In this document: positions 5,610 to 9,139 of the stretch, one piece after another | Position numbering within the stretch: position 1 is the first letter of the stretch | Layout of the letters: every line of letters starts with the position of its first letter | Assembly (NCBI GenBank): GCA_028872975.1 | Contig: JAGWNV010000082.1 | Span: 1-9,139, forward strand | Direction of reading: 5' to 3' | Length of the DNA stretch: 9,139 bases | Origin: Acidobacteriota bacterium | Lineage (GTDB): Bacteria > Actinomycetota > Acidimicrobiia > Acidimicrobiales > UBA8190 | Translations under genes and position numbers: made by a program | Notes under the pieces: model-generated | Database searches by the model: none | What the model was told of the DNA's origin: nothing | What the model saw: the letters and a program-made list of their open reading frames with translations, nothing else

Positions 5610-6146
5610 ATGCTCGCTGCCAGCGGAGGCAACTTCCTGGTCCCGGACGGGACCTTCATCGCCGAGCTGATCGCGTTCTTGATCATCGTCGGCATCTTCG
5701 CCAAGTGGATCCTCCCCCCCCTGAACCGGGCCATGGAGAAGCGCCAGGCGGAGATCAAGGAGTCCCTCGAGGCCGCCGAACGGGCCCGGAGCGAGGCCGA
5801 CGAGACGCGGTCGCAGCGCCAGGGCATCCTCGACGAGGCCCGGGCCCAGGCCCGCCAGATCATCGCCCAGGCCAACGCCAGCGCCGAGCGGTCGCGGGCC
5901 GAGGGCGTCGAGCGGGGACAGCAGGAGTACGAGCGGCTCCTCGCCAGCGCCGAGGCCGAGATCGCCCTCGCCCGGCAGCGGGCCGTGGACGAGGTGAGCG
6001 CCACGGTGGGATCGCTCGTGCTGTCGGTGGCCCGCCAGGTGATCGGCCGGGAGATCGACGCCGAGGCGCACCGGTCCCTCATCGACGAGGCGGTGGCCGC
6101 CCTCCGGACCTCGGCCGGCACCGCCGCCAGCCCCTCGCAGGGCTGA
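5610..6146 (+). CDS. atpF: F-type ATP synthase subunit b
   Basis: A 178-residue peripheral-stalk protein. After a short N-terminus (GGNFLVPDGTFIAELIAF, 6-23) comes a single membrane helix at about 16-37, followed by WILPPLNRAMEKRQAEI (33-49) at the membrane exit. A long charged, Ala/Glu/Arg-rich coiled coil (about 40-150) follows, and an amphipathic C-terminus (SLVLSVARQVIGREIDAEAH, 134-153) that should bind delta. The length is normal for b (156-180). Only one b gene is present and it is not fused to delta, so b is expected to form a homodimer. This is the Streptomyces-like arrangement rather than the mycobacterial b plus b-delta fusion. ATG 5610 lies 6 nt after the atpE stop with only a weak AGG nearby, so coupling to atpE translation is likely. 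A gap of 31 nt precedes atpH. Confidence 0.95.
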   Translation: MLAASGGNFLVPDGTFIAELIAFLIIVGIFAKWILPPLNRAMEKRQAEIKESLEAAERARSEADETRSQRQGILDEARAQARQIIAQANASAERSRAEGVERGQQEYERLLASAEAEIALARQRAVDEVSATVGSLVLSVARQVIGREIDAEAHRSLIDEAVAALRTSAGTAASPSQG

Positions 6147-6177
6147 GGTCAGCAGGGCGTCGAGGAGCGTCGGGAAA

Positions 6178-7098
6178 GTGCGCTATTCGCTTCGGGGGTA
6201 CGTGACCGCCGTGGTGGGCCAGGCCGCCCGCCAGGACGTGGGCGCGCAGCTGGCCGACGAGGTCAACGCCGTCGCCCACCTCGTGTCGCGGACCAACGAC
6301 CTCGCCGTCGCCCTCACCGACTTCGGCGTCCCGGTGACGGCCCGCAAGGCCGTACTCCAGGACCTGTTGGCCGACCGGGTGCACCCACTCGTCCTCCGGG
6401 TCGTCATGCGGGCCGTCCAGGACGAGCGGGCCGACGAGCTCCCGACCGTCCTCCACGAGCTCTACGAGCTGGTACGGCACCTGCACGAGCTCGATCCGAC
6501 CGAGCTGCGGGCCGAGGAGCCCATCGTGGGCCGGACGGCCTGGCGGCAGTTCTCGGCCGGGTTCGCCGCCGCGGTGTTCGAGGACATGGGGGAGGTGTCG
6601 GAGATCGAGGAGGTCGAGGACGAGCTCTTCCGGTTCTCGAGGATCGTGGAGCAGGTCCCGGCGCTGCGCTCGGCGCTGGCCGACCCGACGAGGCCCGTCG
6701 CCGACCGGCGGGCGCTCCTCGACGACCTCCTGTCGGGCAAGGCCCGGCCCGCCACCTTGGACCTCGTGGGCGTCCTGCTCGCCGGCCACACCCGGGACCT
6801 CGTCGTGGCGCTCGAATGGCTCGTGGAGCTGGCCGCCCAGGCCCGGGGCTGGCGGGTGGCCCGGGTGCGGGCCGCCCGTCCCGTCGCCGGCGACGACCAG
6901 CAGGCTCTGGCCCGGGCGCTGGAGCGCATCACCGACCAGCCCGTCGAGCTGCAGATCACCGAGGACCCGTCCCTGCTCGGGGGGGCCGTCGTCCAGATCG
7001 GGGACCTCCTCGTCGACGCCAGCCTCGAGCACCGTCTCGTACAACTTGAAGAACACCTCCTCGGCACCGAGGGGACGACGCGAGGAGCACTGAGCTGA
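6178..7098 (+). CDS. atpH: F-type ATP synthase subunit delta, long form with internal duplication
   Basis: Peripheral-stalk subunit that clamps the top of the alpha3beta3 head to subunit b. At 306 residues it is far longer than the usual 177-180, because a second copy of the helical N-terminal delta domain precedes the standard protein. Residues 25-80 align without gaps to 146-201 (constant offset of 121), with 18 identities in 56 including AL.D, PV..R.A and L.DLL. The true delta domain follows: VEDELFRFSRIVEQVPALRS (146-165), then a mixed C-terminal domain ending in the family signature DPSLLGGAVVQIGDLLVDAS (263-282). Long, duplicated delta proteins are known in Streptomyces, and the same extra domain lies inside the mycobacterial b-delta fusion. 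GTG 6178 is the only reasonable start; GAGGAG (6162-6167) lies 10 nt upstream. Its stop overlaps the atpA start by one base (TGATG). Confidence 0.92.
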   Translation: MRYSLRGYVTAVVGQAARQDVGAQLADEVNAVAHLVSRTNDLAVALTDFGVPVTARKAVLQDLLADRVHPLVLRVVMRAVQDERADELPTVLHELYELVRHLHELDPTELRAEEPIVGRTAWRQFSAGFAAAVFEDMGEVSEIEEVEDELFRFSRIVEQVPALRSALADPTRPVADRRALLDDLLSGKARPATLDLVGVLLAGHTRDLVVALEWLVELAAQARGWRVARVRAARPVAGDDQQALARALERITDQPVELQITEDPSLLGGAVVQIGDLLVDASLEHRLVQLEEHLLGTEGTTRGALS

Positions 7099-8618
7099 TG
7101 GCAGAGCTGACCATCAACGCGGAGGAGATCTCCGCCGCCCTGGAGCGGCACGTGGCCGAGTACACGCCCGAGGTCGCCACCGAGCAGGTGGGCCGGATCA
7201 CCGAGGTCGGCGACGGTATCGCCCGGGTGTCGGGCCTGCCCGGGGCGGCGGTGAACGAGCTGCTCGAGTTCGAGGACGGGACGCTCGGCCTCGCCCTCAA
7301 CCTCGACGAGGACACCATCGGCGCCGTCGTCCTGGGCGCCGGCAGCCACCTCGAGGAGGAGCAGCTGGTCCGGTCGACGGGGCGGATCCTCTCCGTGCCG
7401 GTCGGCGACGGGCTGCTCGGACGGGTGGTCAACCCCCTCGGGGAGCCCCTCGACGGCAAGGGGGCGGTGCCGTCGGAGGCCAGCCGCCGGCTCGAGGTGC
7501 AGGCGCCGGGCATCGTGGCCCGCCAGCCCGTGAAGGAGCCCCTGCAGACGGGGATCAAGGCCATCGACTCCATGACGCCCATCGGCCGGGGCCAGCGGGA
7601 GCTCATCATCGGCGACCGCAAGACCGGCAAGACGACGGTGGCCATCGACACCATCCTCAACCAGCGGGGCCAGGGCGTGAAGTGCATCTACGTCGCCATC
7701 GGCCAGAAGGGCTCCTCCATCGCCCAGACGGTGGCCACCCTGGCCGACCACGGGGCCATGGAGTACACGGTGGTGGTGGCGGCACCGGCGTCGGAGCCCG
7801 CCCCCTTCAAGTACCTCGCCCCCTACGCCGGCTGCGCCATGGGCCAGCACTGGATGGAGAACGGCGAGCACGCCCTCATCGTCTACGACGACCTCTCCAA
7901 GCAGGCCGAGGCCTACCGGCAGCTGTCGCTGCTCCTGCGCCGTCCCCCCGGCCGGGAGGCCTATCCCGGCGACGTCTTCTACCTCCACAGCCGCCTCCTC
8001 GAGCGGGCCGCCAAGTTGAGCGACGAGCGGGGAGGCGGGTCGCTCACCGCCCTGCCGGTCATCGAGACCAAGGGCGGGGACGTCTCGGCCTACATCCCGA
8101 CGAACGTCATCTCCATCACCGACGGCCAGATCTATCTCGAGTCCGAGCTCTTCTACGCCGGCGTCCGGCCCGCCATGAACGTGGGGATCTCGGTGTCCCG
8201 GGTGGGCGGCTCGGCACAGATCAAGGCCATGCGGTCGGTGGCCGGGACCCTCAAGATCGACCTGGCCCAGTTCCGGGAGCTCGAGGCGTTCGCCACCTTC
8301 GGCTCGGAGCTCGACAAGGTCTCCCAGGCCCAGCTCGACCGGGGCTACCGGCTGGCCGAGCTCCTCAAGCAGGGCCAGAACGCCCCCATGCCGGTCGAGG
8401 AGCAGGTCCTCGTGATCTATGCCGGATCGAACGGGTTCGTCGACGACGTCCCGGTCTCGGAGGTCGGGCGGTTCGAGGCCGAGATGCTCCAGTTCGTCCG
8501 GTCCAACCGGTCGAAGCTCCTCGAGCAGATCCGCGACACAGGCCAGCTCCCCGACGAGAAGGACCTCGCCGAGGCCCTCGAGGCCTTCAAGGCCGGCTTC
8601 GACACCGGGGCGGACTGA
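7098..8618 (+). CDS. atpA: F-type ATP synthase subunit alpha
   Basis: A 506-residue non-catalytic nucleotide-binding subunit of the F1 head. Seen: the N-terminal beta-barrel (about 25-95, VGRITEVGDGIARVSGLPGA), the Walker A loop GDRKTGKT (172-179), the Walker B strand ALIVYDDLSKQAEAYR (259-274), and the alpha/beta signature PAMNVGISVSRVGGSAQ (358-374). Arg368 in that signature corresponds to the arginine finger reaching into the beta catalytic site. The C-terminal helical domain runs from about 380 to the end. The protein stops soon after EALEAFKAGF (492-501), so the roughly 35-residue C-terminal extension of mycobacterial alpha (549 residues in M. tuberculosis), which restrains ATP hydrolysis, is absent. 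ATG 7098 shares a base with the atpH stop; GAGGAG (7082-7087) lies 10 nt upstream. atpG follows after 3 nt. Confidence 0.98.
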   Translation: MAELTINAEEISAALERHVAEYTPEVATEQVGRITEVGDGIARVSGLPGAAVNELLEFEDGTLGLALNLDEDTIGAVVLGAGSHLEEEQLVRSTGRILSVPVGDGLLGRVVNPLGEPLDGKGAVPSEASRRLEVQAPGIVARQPVKEPLQTGIKAIDSMTPIGRGQRELIIGDRKTGKTTVAIDTILNQRGQGVKCIYVAIGQKGSSIAQTVATLADHGAMEYTVVVAAPASEPAPFKYLAPYAGCAMGQHWMENGEHALIVYDDLSKQAEAYRQLSLLLRRPPGREAYPGDVFYLHSRLLERAAKLSDERGGGSLTALPVIETKGGDVSAYIPTNVISITDGQIYLESELFYAGVRPAMNVGISVSRVGGSAQIKAMRSVAGTLKIDLAQFRELEAFATFGSELDKVSQAQLDRGYRLAELLKQGQNAPMPVEEQVLVIYAGSNGFVDDVPVSEVGRFEAEMLQFVRSNRSKLLEQIRDTGQLPDEKDLAEALEAFKAGFDTGAD

Positions 8619-8621
8619 GCG

Positions 8622-9139
8622 ATGGCGAGCGGCCAGGAACGGGTACTGCGCCGGCGGATCCGGAGCGTCCAGGCGACGCAGAAGATCACGCGGGCCATGG
8701 AGCTCATCGCCGCCTCGCAGATCGTCCGCGCCCAGCAGCGGATCAGCGCCTCGCAGCCCTACCAGCAGGGGATCGCCCAGGTCCTGGCCGAGACGGCCAA
8801 GGAGGTGGGCGCCCAGGGCGGGCGGCTCCTCGGCGTGCCCGAGTCGCCCACCCGGGTCCTCGTGCTCTCCATCGTCGCCGACCGGGGCCTGGCCGGCGGC
8901 TACAACGCCAACGTCCTGCGGACCGTGGAGCGCCTGGTGCGCGCCGGGCGCCCCCAGGGGGTCGACCACCGGCTCGTGGCGGTGGGGAAGAAGGGCCAGA
9001 GCTTCCTCCGGTTCCGCCGCCTCGAGGTGTTCGAGGCCTTCACCGGCTTCTCGGACCGGCCCACCTTCGCCGACGCCCGCCGGGTGGCCGCCGCCTTGAC
9101 TGCGCCGTTCCTGGCCGAGGATGTCGACCAGGTCCTCGT
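8622..9139 (+). CDS. atpG: F-type ATP synthase subunit gamma, 5' portion
   Basis: Central rotor shaft of F1, cut by the right edge after 172 complete codons (full length is usually about 290-310). It starts MASGQERVLRRRIRSVQATQ, continuing KITRAMELIAASQIVRAQQRI (21-41), the conserved N-terminal coiled-coil helix that inserts into the alpha3beta3 cavity. The central Rossmann-like domain begins around residue 78 with RVLVLSIVADRGLAGGYNANV, which matches the family motif 'DRGL.G.YN.N'. The residue after DRGL is Ala rather than the common Cys. ATG 8622 lies 3 nt after the atpA stop with no good Shine-Dalgarno sequence, so translation is probably coupled to atpA. The DELSD-type region and the C-terminal helix are outside the window. 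Genes atpD and atpC should follow. Confidence 0.95.
   Translation, partial: MASGQERVLRRRIRSVQATQKITRAMELIAASQIVRAQQRISASQPYQQGIAQVLAETAKEVGAQGGRLLGVPESPTRVLVLSIVADRGLAGGYNANVLRTVERLVRAGRPQGVDHRLVAVGKKGQSFLRFRRLEVFEAFTGFSDRPTFADARRVAAALTAPFLAEDVDQVL

Noticed and set aside
4437..6071. A 544-codon minus-strand open frame opposite atpB-atpE-atpF, rich in His/Glu/Asp.
   Set aside because: Antisense shadow of three certain genes; the composition simply mirrors their G/C third positions.
6462..8969. An 835-codon open frame on the minus strand opposite atpH/atpA/atpG.
   Set aside because: It lies antisense to strongly conserved ATP synthase genes, its His/Asp/Gly/Val/Leu-rich composition is that of a GC-rich shadow frame, and it matches no family I recognise.

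Overview
The window is a G+C-rich (by eye about 70% or more) piece of bacterial chromosome carrying housekeeping genes. The order rpiB - glyA - wecA/tagO-like transferase - atpZ/atpI-like genes - atpB-E-F-H-A-G is the arrangement upstream of and within the F-type ATP synthase operon of Actinobacteria. The c subunit is very close to the mycobacterial one. The delta subunit has the long, internally duplicated form known from Streptomyces. There is one unfused b subunit, and alpha lacks the mycobacterial C-terminal tail. Together these fit a deep-branching, non-mycobacterial actinobacterium. The class Acidimicrobiia is my guess, not a demonstrated assignment.

Layout. Positions 1-182 (minus strand) hold the N-terminus of a thiolase-like acetyl-CoA acetyltransferase that runs off the left edge. 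It diverges from rpiB (206-676, plus strand) across only 23 bp, where two promoter -10 elements appear to overlap back to back. Then come glyA (688-2034) and a polyprenyl-phosphate GlcNAc/sugar-1-phosphate transferase with a long disordered tail (2040-3635). The largest gap, 183 bp at 3636-3818, has an extended -10 type promoter candidate and probably starts the ATP synthase transcript. The tightly packed atp genes follow: atpZ-like (3819-4064), atpI-like (4081-4500), atpB (4497-5273), atpE (5337-5603), atpF (5610-6146), atpH (6178-7098), atpA (7098-8618) and atpG, which is cut by the right edge (8622-9139). Genes atpD and atpC are expected just beyond.

How the genes work together. The atp genes encode the membrane sector (a, c, b), the peripheral-stalk protein delta, and the first catalytic and rotor subunits (alpha, gamma) of the proton-translocating ATP synthase. 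They are preceded by two small membrane proteins thought to help assemble or supply it. The upstream genes serve pentose-phosphate and one-carbon metabolism (RpiB, GlyA) and cell-envelope glycan initiation (WecA/TagO-like).

I found no mobile element, CRISPR array, tRNA or rRNA, and no convincing new system. The observations most worth checking are the overlapping divergent leaderless promoters, a methionine in AtpE at the position that makes some mycobacteria naturally bedaquiline-resistant, a gap-free internal duplication in AtpH, the Pro/Ala-rich tail of the transferase, and the atpB-atpE intercistronic region with its strong ribosome-binding site and seven-codon mini-ORF.
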